Source of the DNA: Deltaproteobacteria bacterium
GTDB taxonomy: Bacteria > Myxococcota_A > Polyangia > Haliangiales > Haliangiaceae
Reading direction: 5' to 3'
DNA length: 41,044 nucleotides
Assembly: GCA_021413675.1 (NCBI GenBank)
Contig: JAIOQA010000064.1
Coordinates: 1-41,044, forward strand
Below the pieces are notes generated by a model, which was not told the origin of the DNA, ran no database searches, and was given only the letters and a program-made list of their open reading frames with translations. Shown in pieces: positions 1-6,749 of the stretch (the stretch's first letter is position 1; each line of letters starts with the position of its first letter). Made by a program: the position numbers and the translations under genes.

Positions 1-1587
1 ACCGAGGTCGACCACGCGCTCGATCGATGGACCGGCCAGCTGCGGGCGCTGCGCGTCGAGGACTGCCAGCTCGCCCGCACCGACGCCGGCGCCCAGGCCG
101 GCGCGCGCGAGGCCTGCCTCGACGCGCGCGTCACCGAGCTCGACGCGTTGCTCACCGCGCTCGCCACCCCCGACGCCACCGTCGTCCAGTACGCCCGCGC
201 CGCCGCGCTCGCGCTACCGCCGCCCGACGGCTGCCGGACCGTCTCCCTCGAGGCCGCCACCGCCCTGCCCGGTCGCCCCTCGCACGACGAGCTCGATCGC
301 GCCCGCGCCGGCCTCGCCCGCGCCGCCGCGCTGCGCCGCCTCGGCAAGCCCCGCGACGCCGTGGTGGCCGCCACCGCCGTCGCCACCCGCGCCGACACCC
401 TCGGCTGGTCGCCGCTCATCGCCCTTGCCCAGCTCGAGCTCGGGCTCGCCGATCAGGCCACCAACGACAACGACGCCGGCGCGCGCGCCCATCAGCAGGC
501 CTACTGGCACGCCGACGCCAGCCACGACGACGCCCTGCGCTTCGAGGCCACCCTCGGCCTCGAGCGCGCCGCGATCGATCGGTCCGAGTTCGACCTCGCC
601 GACAGCCTGCTCCAGTCCGCGCGCATGATCGGCCGCCGCCTGCCCGCCGACACCAGCCGCGATCTCGCGCTCGCGACCCGCACCGCCGACCTCGCGTCGT
701 GGCGCGGCAAGGACAGCGACTGCGTCGCGCTCGCCCGCACCGCGATCGAGGCGATCGATCGCGCCACCGGCGTCAACTCGATCGACGGCGCCCACATGCG
801 CGCGCTCCTCGCCCAGTGCCTCGGCAACCTGGGCAAGGACGCCGACGCCGCCGAGCCCTTGCACCAGGCCCTCGCCATCGCCCTGGCCACCGTCGGCCGC
901 GAGCACCCCATGACCGCCGAGATCCTGTCCAACCTCGGCTCTCTCGCCCGCGAGCAAGATCGGCCCGAGGAGGCCCTCACCGACTTCCGCGAATCCCTCG
1001 CGATCCGCGAGCGCATCTTCGGCCCCGACAACCCCGCCGTCGCGATGAGCCTCAACAACATGGGCAACGCCCTGCGCCAGCTGCACAGGTACGACGAGGC
1101 CCGCACCCACCTCGCGCGTGCCCTCGTGATCTGGGAGAAGAACTGGGGCCCCCAGAGCCCCGCGATCGCGACCAGCTCCTGCGCCCTCGGCGAGGTCGAG
1201 ATGGACGAGGGGAAGCCCGCCGCCGCCGAGGCCCTGTTCCGCCGCGCCCTCGCCATCCGCCGCGTCAAGCGCCCCGCCGGCCACCCCGAGATCGACAAGA
1301 CCCTCGTCAAGCTCGGCCGCGCCTTGCTCGCCCAGCACGATCGCGCGTGCCTGCCGCTCCTCGAGGAGGCCATGACCGGCTACACCGCCCGCAAGGATGC
1401 GGATCCATCGGATCGCGGCATCGCCCGCTACACCCTCGGCCGCGCCCTCCTCGAGTTCGGCGGCGACCGCACCCGCGCCCTGGCGCTCATCGCCACCGCC
1501 TGCCCCGAGCTCGAGGGCGGCGAGGCCGCCGCCTGCCGCGGGTATGGAGCGGGCGCGCCAGCGGATGGCGGCAACGCTCGCCCTTGA
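1..1587 (+). CDS. TPR-repeat protein, 5'-truncated (probable C-terminal part of a Ser/Thr kinase)
   Basis: The frame is open from base 1 to the TGA at 1585-1587, so the start lies outside the window. The visible part is helical and has tetratricopeptide repeats, clearest between about 840 and 1330, where pairs of helices carry the pattern ALAI...HP..A..L.NLG and SLAIRERIFGPDNPAVA..LNNMGNAL. The first part has the layout seen after the kinase domain in myxobacterial kinase-TPR proteins, with spaced Cys residues followed by ARAGLARAAALRRLGK. The kinase gene at 17822-20476 has a similar tail. The kinase domain itself is not seen, so the kinase assignment is inferred. TPR regions mediate protein-protein contacts. 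Codon use is GC-rich like the flanking chromosome and unlike the 2004-10899 block. Confidence 0.75.
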   Translation, partial: TEVDHALDRWTGQLRALRVEDCQLARTDAGAQAGAREACLDARVTELDALLTALATPDATVVQYARAAALALPPPDGCRTVSLEAATALPGRPSHDELDRARAGLARAAALRRLGKPRDAVVAATAVATRADTLGWSPLIALAQLELGLADQATNDNDAGARAHQQAYWHADASHDDALRFEATLGLERAAIDRSEFDLADSLLQSARMIGRRLPADTSRDLALATRTADLASWRGKDSDCVALARTAIEAIDRATGVNSIDGAHMRALLAQCLGNLGKDADAAEPLHQALAIALATVGREHPMTAEILSNLGSLAREQDRPEEALTDFRESLAIRERIFGPDNPAVAMSLNNMGNALRQLHRYDEARTHLARALVIWEKNWGPQSPAIATSSCALGEVEMDEGKPAAAEALFRRALAIRRVKRPAGHPEIDKTLVKLGRALLAQHDRACLPLLEEAMTGYTARKDADPSDRGIARYTLGRALLEFGGDRTRALALIATACPELEGGEAAACRGYGAGAPADGGNARP

Positions 1588-1612
1588 CCCCGTGCCCGTC
1601 GGTGGCCATAGT
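1584..1612 (+). promoter_or_regulatory. Candidate sigma-70 promoter for tmRNA
   Basis: TTGACC at 1584-1589 (5 of 6 to the -35 consensus) is followed after 17 bases by CATAGT at 1607-1612 (4 of 6 to the -10 consensus). This would start transcription near 1619, about 30 bases before the mature tmRNA 5' end, leaving a leader for RNase P to remove. It overlaps the stop codon of the preceding gene. Assignment rests on spacing and consensus only. Confidence 0.4.
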
Positions 1613-1649
1613 GCGCTGACCAGCCCATCGGGGCCCGGTTCTTTGACAA

Positions 1650-2003
1650 GGGGGCGTAACGGTTTCGACGGGGATGGAGAGGTGCGAGCTGCGCGTCGTG
1701 GCGCCCCAGGCCACGTAAAAAGGGGCAAAAAACGCAACTGCGAACGATAACGCTGTTGCTCTCGCTGCTTGATCTAATCAAGTAACGACGGTTCCCTGAG
1801 CTTCCGTCTGGAGCCCAGGAGCGCCGCAAAAATCAGGCTGGTCCCTCTGACCTGCTGGCGCATGAGGGACGAGATTTAGCCGGCTCGTTGCATCGGTAGA
1901 CCGCTGGTCGCCGCCCGGTGCACCTAAAACAAACGGCCAGACACACGCGTAGTAGCTCGTATTGAACTGTTTCCGGACCCGGGTTCGACTCCCGGCGCCT
2001 CCA
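1650..2003 (+). ncRNA. ssrA: Transfer-messenger RNA (tmRNA)
   Basis: tmRNA rescues stalled ribosomes and tags the incomplete protein for proteolysis. The 5' end has the typical GGGGGCG followed by a TTTCGACGGGGATGG block. The 3' end has a T arm with GGGTTCGACTCCC and then CGCCTCC at 1996-2002, which pairs over seven positions (one G-U) with 1650-1656. A2003 is the discriminator, and CCA is not encoded. The tag frame begins at GCA 1725 and reads AKNATANDNAVALAA before TGA at 1770-1772; the ALAA end is the usual degron. The resume codon could instead be GCA at 1734, giving the shorter tag ATANDNAVALAA. The 3' ends of tmRNA genes are frequent integration sites, which fits the composition shift right after it. 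Confidence 0.95.
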
Positions 2004-2660
2004 CTACTTCTCGTATGCCGGACAAGCAATACTGCGGTCTATTGGCACGGGCGATCGGCTTCCGACCGCCGAAGGCCCGCGATCGCCGGTGCGTGATCGA
2101 CCGTCAGGGAGCAGCACAACGTGCGGTTCGGCCGACAGTAGTCCCATGACATCCGGCTCGGTCGACGCGAGCCAGCACCAAGGCGGACTGCAACGGCATC
2201 GATGCTCACCATCGTGATCGCCGAGTCCGACGTCCTTCATGAACACCTCGAAAGCCTCGACGTGTTGAAACGTCGTACTTACTTCGACGCCTCCTCGCAT
2301 CCACCGCGATCCGTCAGGAGTGGTCGGTATCGTGACGGCAATGGTTCAGGAGGTCGACCTGCCGGGCGATGCCAGTGATCCTGCCTTCAACGCGCGCGTT
2401 GGGCGTCACGCTACCAAGGTCCTCCCACACGTCATACACGTGCAGTACATTTGTCAGCGCATGCTGCACCTGAAACAGCAGCGCCACCTCGCGGGCGTGA
2501 ACGAGGCGGTCCACAGGCGCCGATCGGTCCGGGGAAGCACTTACGCAATCGGCCGCGCCGACACCCCTGCGGGTTCCTACGAGCGCCGCGGGAAGGCTTC
2601 GTCGAAGGGTGGCTACGCTCCTGGCGGTCACTGCGCCGACGACATCACAGAGGTCGCGCG
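2004..2660. other. Stretch without a convincing gene, at the left edge of the island
   Basis: Between the tmRNA and the glycosylase start I see no convincing gene. Open frames exist on the minus strand (2004-2300 and 2314-2823), but they show no recognisable motif, and the second runs into the glycosylase gene. No integrase, transposase or tRNA is visible, and I found no second copy of the tmRNA 3' end. The stretch may hold the promoter of the glycosylase-methyltransferase pair and decayed mobile-element sequence. No clear -35/-10 pair stands out. Confidence 0.5.
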
Positions 2661-3401
2661 GTGCCACGCGTAAGCATCGAGGGGCGACGGCGCAAGTCCC
2701 GGCGGGCCGCGGGTCACACCGGCATCGACGTTCGGCGGATCCGCACGCTACGGCGGGCCTTGCTCCGGTGGGGAGATTCGAGTGCCCGTCGATTCTACTG
2801 GAGACAACCGAACGTTTCTCCATTCAAGATCCTGGTGACCGAGATCTTGCTATCGAAGACGCGTGCCGACGCAGTCGAACCGGTGGCCCGCCGGCTCTTC
2901 GAGCGGTTTCGACACCCGCGGGATCTTGCTGCGGCCAGCCCCAGGACGTTGGAGAAACTCCTGTACCCACTCGGACTGCAGAGGAAGCGGGCTCAACACT
3001 TGGTCAAATGCGCCAAGGCACTCATCACACAGTACAACGGCGAGGTGCCGAAGTCCGCAGCAGACCTATTGACGCTGCCCTACATTGGCAGATATGCCGC
3101 AAGTGCGATCGCCTCGGTAGCGTTCCACCAACCCCTCGCGGTTGTTGACGCAAATGTATCTCGCGTCTACCAGCGTGTATTCTCGATTCCGAGACCTCCG
3201 AAGCGACTCAGCACCGCCGACGATCTCTGGGCATTCGCGGAACGCGTACTGCCACGCACACGTTTCAGAGAATTCAATTGGGCCATCCTCGATCTCGGCG
3301 GGACCGTATGCACTCCCAGGGCCCCGTCGTGCACTCGATGCCCGCTCGCATCACACTGCAATTCCCGGATCGGGAGTCTCGAAAATGGCGCGCCTCGATA
3401 A
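2661..3401 (+). CDS. HhH-GPD DNA glycosylase with [4Fe-4S] cluster, MIG/MutY-like mismatch type
   Basis: It is predicted to remove mismatched thymine (or another damaged base) from DNA, acting in base excision repair. The 246-residue product has the endonuclease III fold signature. The helix-hairpin-helix is LPYIGRYAA (139-147), the catalytic Asp is D163 in VVDANVSRV, and the iron-sulfur loop has Cys217, Cys224, Cys227 and Cys233 in the standard C-x6-C-x2-C-x5-C spacing. Where endonuclease III has the lyase Lys there is Tyr145, 18 residues before D163, as in thymine-DNA glycosylase MIG and in MutY. The GTG start at 2661 is chosen because AGAGG lies 7 bases upstream and the family homology begins shortly after. 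The gene overlaps the methyltransferase gene by 17 bases, so the two are probably co-translated. That suggests repair of T:G arising from deaminated 5-methylcytosine, the job Vsr does elsewhere. MutY-like A:G activity is the alternative, but the length is short for MutY. Confidence 0.88.
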   Translation: MPRVSIEGRRRKSRRAAGHTGIDVRRIRTLRRALLRWGDSSARRFYWRQPNVSPFKILVTEILLSKTRADAVEPVARRLFERFRHPRDLAAASPRTLEKLLYPLGLQRKRAQHLVKCAKALITQYNGEVPKSAADLLTLPYIGRYAASAIASVAFHQPLAVVDANVSRVYQRVFSIPRPPKRLSTADDLWAFAERVLPRTRFREFNWAILDLGGTVCTPRAPSCTRCPLASHCNSRIGSLENGAPR

Positions 3402-4476
3402 GTCCAAGCTCGACGCGAGCCCAATCTCCGCAGTCGACCTCTTCTGCGGAGCCGGAGGTTTGACGCACGGATTGCTCCAAGCAGGCATTCGCGTCGAGGC
3501 GGGCATCGATCTGGATCCATTCGCCGAACACGCCTATGTAACGAACAACGCAAGCGCGAGATTCCTAAGATGGGACATCAGCCGCAAATACTCCCCATCG
3601 ATCGCTAAACTCTTTTCCGGGAACAAGATCCGACTCCTCGCAGGATGTGCGCCTTGCCAGCCCTTCTCCAAGCTCACAAATGGCATCAAACGTCACCGCT
3701 CATGGGACTTGCTCGACAACTTCGCGCGCTTCATAGAGAGCATCAAGCCAGAACTCGTGACGATGGAGAATGTACCGGAACTGGCACAGCGAGGCCGAGA
3801 AGTTCTCGACACGTTCTTGAAGACGCTTGAGCGCTGCCGCTACAATGTCGATTGGAGGGTCGTCAACTGTACGGAGTACGGCGCGCCACAATCCCGCAGG
3901 CGACTCGTCCTGCTAGCATCCCGCCTCGGGCCCATCACCATCCCTCAAGGACGATACAATTCCCCCGAGCAGTGGAGAACGGTCAGACAGGCTATCGGCG
4001 CGCTCCCGTCCATCAATGCCGGGGATCAGCATCCCGACGACCGACTCCACGTTGCAGCATTGCTCTCGCCCCTCAACGCCAAGCGAATCCGCGCCACCCC
4101 TCATGATGGCGGCACGCAAAGAGACTGGCCACCGAAGCTGCGATTGGCTTGCCATCAGCGAGCATCCGGCGCCCGGTACAAAGCAATCTATGGACGCATG
4201 TGGTGGGACAAGCCTGCACCGACGATGACAACTCTCTGCAATGGCATCGGGAATGGACGATTTGGCCACCCTGACCAGGACCGCGCAATTACACTCCGCG
4301 AGGCCGCACTACTTCAGACTTTCCCGAGCAGCTACGAGTTCTGGGAGCCGACTCGGGAAGTCAACCGCAAGGCAGTAACACGCATGATCGGCAATGCAGT
4401 CCCACCGGAATTGGCGCGCTCGCTCGGTGTGGCCTTGCTCGAACATGTTCGGTCTATCAACTCGCCACAGCCGTGA
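3385..4476 (+). CDS. DNA (cytosine-5-)-methyltransferase, Dcm family
   Basis: It transfers a methyl group from S-adenosylmethionine to C5 of cytosine in a specific DNA site. The 363-residue product has the ordered motifs: DLFCGAGGL (18-26, SAM binding), GCAPCQPFS (87-95, nucleophile Cys91), ENVPEL (128-133), QSRRR (169-173), a target-recognition region around 180-300, and GNAVPP near the C-terminus. ATG 3385 lies inside the end of the glycosylase gene and is followed at once by the SAM motif, so longer upstream extensions are unlikely. It converges with the leftward nuclease operon, ending 30 bases before it. As the only methylase in the module, it is expected to protect host DNA from the neighbouring nucleases. 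The target sequence cannot be read from the protein. Confidence 0.95.
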   Translation: MARLDKSKLDASPISAVDLFCGAGGLTHGLLQAGIRVEAGIDLDPFAEHAYVTNNASARFLRWDISRKYSPSIAKLFSGNKIRLLAGCAPCQPFSKLTNGIKRHRSWDLLDNFARFIESIKPELVTMENVPELAQRGREVLDTFLKTLERCRYNVDWRVVNCTEYGAPQSRRRLVLLASRLGPITIPQGRYNSPEQWRTVRQAIGALPSINAGDQHPDDRLHVAALLSPLNAKRIRATPHDGGTQRDWPPKLRLACHQRASGARYKAIYGRMWWDKPAPTMTTLCNGIGNGRFGHPDQDRAITLREAALLQTFPSSYEFWEPTREVNRKAVTRMIGNAVPPELARSLGVALLEHVRSINSPQP

Positions 4477-4506
4477 CAACGCGCTGCCGCCAGTTGGCAG
4501 GCGATT

Positions 4507-5766
4507 TCAAGTGGTAGGGTCTCCGCCCTCCCCCCCCCCCACTACGGCCACCGCTGGCGTTTCCCGAAGATCGTCTAGACTCGCCCCTGCGAAATGTTCG
4601 ATCACGCGCTGGCTCCGGTCGCCCTTCGAGCCATTGGACCGCAGCCCGAGGCGTCGCAAGAAGGCCTCGAGGTCCGCTGAAGAGAGGGCGCCTAGGAGTG
4701 TTTCCTCGGAGCGATGAGCCTCCCAAAGCGTTCGAACCTGGGACTCTTTCGTGCCCCATCGACGAAGCTCCAATTCGCTCAATATTGCGGCAAGCTCATG
4801 ACCGCGCAACTTGGAGAAGAGCATGCCAAATCGCTCTTCGCTGAGTCGCCGTGCTTCCTGAATGGCCGCCGGAGGTTCCGGTGCAGGCACGATATCTCGG
4901 TCGGCCGCGACATGCGCCACGATGCGATCTACGAGTTCGTCCTTGGAGCCCGACACAGCAGCTCCGATCTCCTTGCAGACCTCCCGAAGTCGACCGACAC
5001 CAAGTAGCCGAACAACCACCCGCGGCTGTGCCATATTGGCGATCAACCGTTCGATCCGTTCATCCTTCGCGCCACTCGTCGACACCCGGATCGCCGAAAG
5101 AGCCTCATGAAGCTCGAGATTGGAGAGGTAGCCGAAGAGCCGTCGCGCATCTGGTCGAGACATGTCGAGACCCAGCACCTGCCGAATTCCGCGAGCCAGA
5201 TCGTCCGGGAGAAGTGTGAAGCCTTCTCGTTCGTAGACGATGCCAGCCGAACGGAGCGCATGAAGCTCGCGAATGAATGCCGCGTCTCGACGCCAGAACT
5301 CGCGAAGGTCGGCATGGTGCTCTATCAAGAAATGCTCGACCTGTGCAATCTTCAGTTCTTGACGCAGCACGCCTAGGATCGCCGCCTCTGCTGGGTCGAT
5401 CAGTGTGTCATTGCTGCGTGCTTGGTACAGCACTCGCCGGTACACCCGAATCTGATCGTCGCGATCAAGAACCTCATGGTTATCGATCGCTTGGCAGAGC
5501 CGATCGGTCTCCGCCACAACCGCTTCCCTGAATTCCCGCGTGGCGAATCTGTAGTCTGGCGCGTCGAGGAGAACGGTGAGAATCGCGAACGCGGGCGGTT
5601 GGAGGTTGACGAGGAACTCCTGGAGGAACCGGTGACTCCGAAGCACCCCTTCAATAGTCGCGAGCAACTGGGGACGCGCGAGTTCGTCATCTGCCCGCGC
5701 GTGGTCGTGCGCAAGTCGATCCAGGTCTTCGACGCTCGTCTCGGCCAGAAGGTCCGCCAGTCTCAT
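4507..5766 (-). CDS. Four-SAP-domain DNA-binding protein of the restriction module
   Basis: The 419-residue product has no enzyme motif I recognise. Residues 1-200 are helical; about 117-150 contain an acidic/histidine helix pair (IDPAEAAILGVLR, then VEHFLIEHH). After that come four SAP-like helix-extended loop-helix units at about 214-245, 255-286, 322-350 and 373-405, each with the core pattern of hydrophobics, G or S, then SGxKDEL-type residues and a basic helix. SAP domains bind double-stranded DNA, so the protein is probably a DNA-recognition or loading subunit. Its ATG overlaps the stop of the upstream nuclease gene in ATGA, implying translational coupling with the nuclease and Z1 genes. 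The last codons contain a run of eleven G (coding strand), which could slip and change the C-terminal residues. No closer family is recognised. Confidence 0.8.
   Translation of the reverse strand: MRLADLLAETSVEDLDRLAHDHARADDELARPQLLATIEGVLRSHRFLQEFLVNLQPPAFAILTVLLDAPDYRFATREFREAVVAETDRLCQAIDNHEVLDRDDQIRVYRRVLYQARSNDTLIDPAEAAILGVLRQELKIAQVEHFLIEHHADLREFWRRDAAFIRELHALRSAGIVYEREGFTLLPDDLARGIRQVLGLDMSRPDARRLFGYLSNLELHEALSAIRVSTSGAKDERIERLIANMAQPRVVVRLLGVGRLREVCKEIGAAVSGSKDELVDRIVAHVAADRDIVPAPEPPAAIQEARRLSEERFGMLFSKLRGHELAAILSELELRRWGTKESQVRTLWEAHRSEETLLGALSSADLEAFLRRLGLRSNGSKGDRSQRVIEHFAGASLDDLRETPAVAVVGGGEGGDPTT
4530..4540. repeat. Homopolymer of eleven C (G in the coding strand)
   Basis: An uninterrupted C run sits inside the 3' end of the SAP-protein gene, where it encodes a Gly run shortly before the stop. 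Loss of one base would replace the last residues and read on past the normal stop toward the convergent methyltransferase gene. Such tracts can vary in length in cells or be miscounted in sequencing. Confidence 0.85.
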
Positions 5767-6749
5767 CTCTCAGTGCTCCTGTAGTCGTGTCCGTGAAAAT
5801 GACGCCAGAGTCGCTGGGCTGCGGCCGAGTCGGCGCAGGTGGAGGCGTCGAGACTGATGCGATACCGCAACTGCGAAACACCGATGTCCACTGCTCGAAC
5901 ACGCGGGACGCGATCCACGCGATACCATTCCGGCTCCGCGAGCACGGCGAACGTCATGCAGTACGTCTTCCGATCTGCTGGTGAATATCCTGCGCGGGCT
6001 ATTCGCCGCAATGCATCGGCACGATCGGGGGCTCTTTCGAGGATCTCATCCACAAGCACCGGCACCGTCACAGTTGCTGCTGGGTCCACCTTCACCCAGA
6101 TCGAGACAAGCCATGCTTCACCCACCCCAATGGGAGCCTCGACTTGGGACATCGAAACATGGTGCTGCCGCCGCGCACGGGCGGTCTTGATCTCGGCTGA
6201 CATTCCGTCAACGAAGAAATCCGCCGCATCGCGCTCCGGTCCGCGCCATGTCGCAAGAGTACGCCCGACATTGGCGCTCGCGTTGATGAACCAAAGCTCG
6301 CCCCACAGGCCGGTCTCGGCCTCGTTGCTCGGGCGTCCGCGGGAGGCTAGGAGCATCTGCCACTCCTCGACCACCGCGACAATGGTGGACCAGGTAGCGC
6401 CACCCTCTGCGGAGCGAGCAACTACGTCGGCGGCGAGCACGCCAAACGCCTCCAACAGATCGGGATCCGAGCAGACCAGCGCCGCGGCAGGCCCCGTCCA
6501 GTCACGTCCGCCATGAACGAACCGCGTGGCGACGTAGCCCAGCAACTCGAGTCCCGAAGCGAGACGTCCTACGGCGCTCGCGTCCATCTTCGACAAGGGG
6601 ACTACCAGCGCAGCGAGCCCAGCTCGAGAGCGGGCGGCGAATGCCGCGCCGAGGTCGGCGATTAACTCGTAGTCGCTGTCGGCAACGGTCGCGCTCGTGT
6701 TGGCCCACGAGGCGCGGAGAATCGAGACCGCGTCCGGGTCAGTGCTCAT
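5763..6749 (-). CDS. PD-(D/E)XK nuclease-like protein, PF14390 (DUF4420) family
   Basis: It is predicted to cut DNA as part of the restriction module. The 328-residue product shows the family signature: ETGLWGELWFI (145-155), then WRGP, Asp177 in ADFF and Glu186-x-Lys188 in SAEIKTA, followed by a helix with SMSQVE. The Asp and the E-x-K pair match the PD-(D/E)XK metal site. Proteins of this family usually lie next to Z1-domain ATPases and C5 methyltransferases, as here. The start overlaps the Z1 gene by 11 bases and the stop overlaps the SAP gene by 4 bases, so the three form one operon read leftward. Catalytic residues look intact. Whether it cuts or mainly bridges partners cannot be told from sequence. 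Confidence 0.88.
   Translation of the reverse strand: MSTDPDAVSILRASWANTSATVADSDYELIADLGAAFAARSRAGLAALVVPLSKMDASAVGRLASGLELLGYVATRFVHGGRDWTGPAAALVCSDPDLLEAFGVLAADVVARSAEGGATWSTIVAVVEEWQMLLASRGRPSNEAETGLWGELWFINASANVGRTLATWRGPERDAADFFVDGMSAEIKTARARRQHHVSMSQVEAPIGVGEAWLVSIWVKVDPAATVTVPVLVDEILERAPDRADALRRIARAGYSPADRKTYCMTFAVLAEPEWYRVDRVPRVRAVDIGVSQLRYRISLDASTCADSAAAQRLWRHFHGHDYRSTER

Noticed and set aside
1643..1648. TTGACA as -35 box of a promoter inside the tmRNA
   Set aside because: It directly abuts the mature 5' end and no -10 box lies at the right distance; the upstream pair at 1584-1612 fits better.
2314..2823. Minus-strand open frame before the glycosylase
   Set aside because: No motif, and it overlaps the conserved glycosylase N-terminal region; kept only as a remark in the gene-free stretch.
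4484..4500. Terminator hairpin between methyltransferase and SAP genes
   Set aside because: CTGCC and GGCAG form only five pairs, and no U-tract follows.
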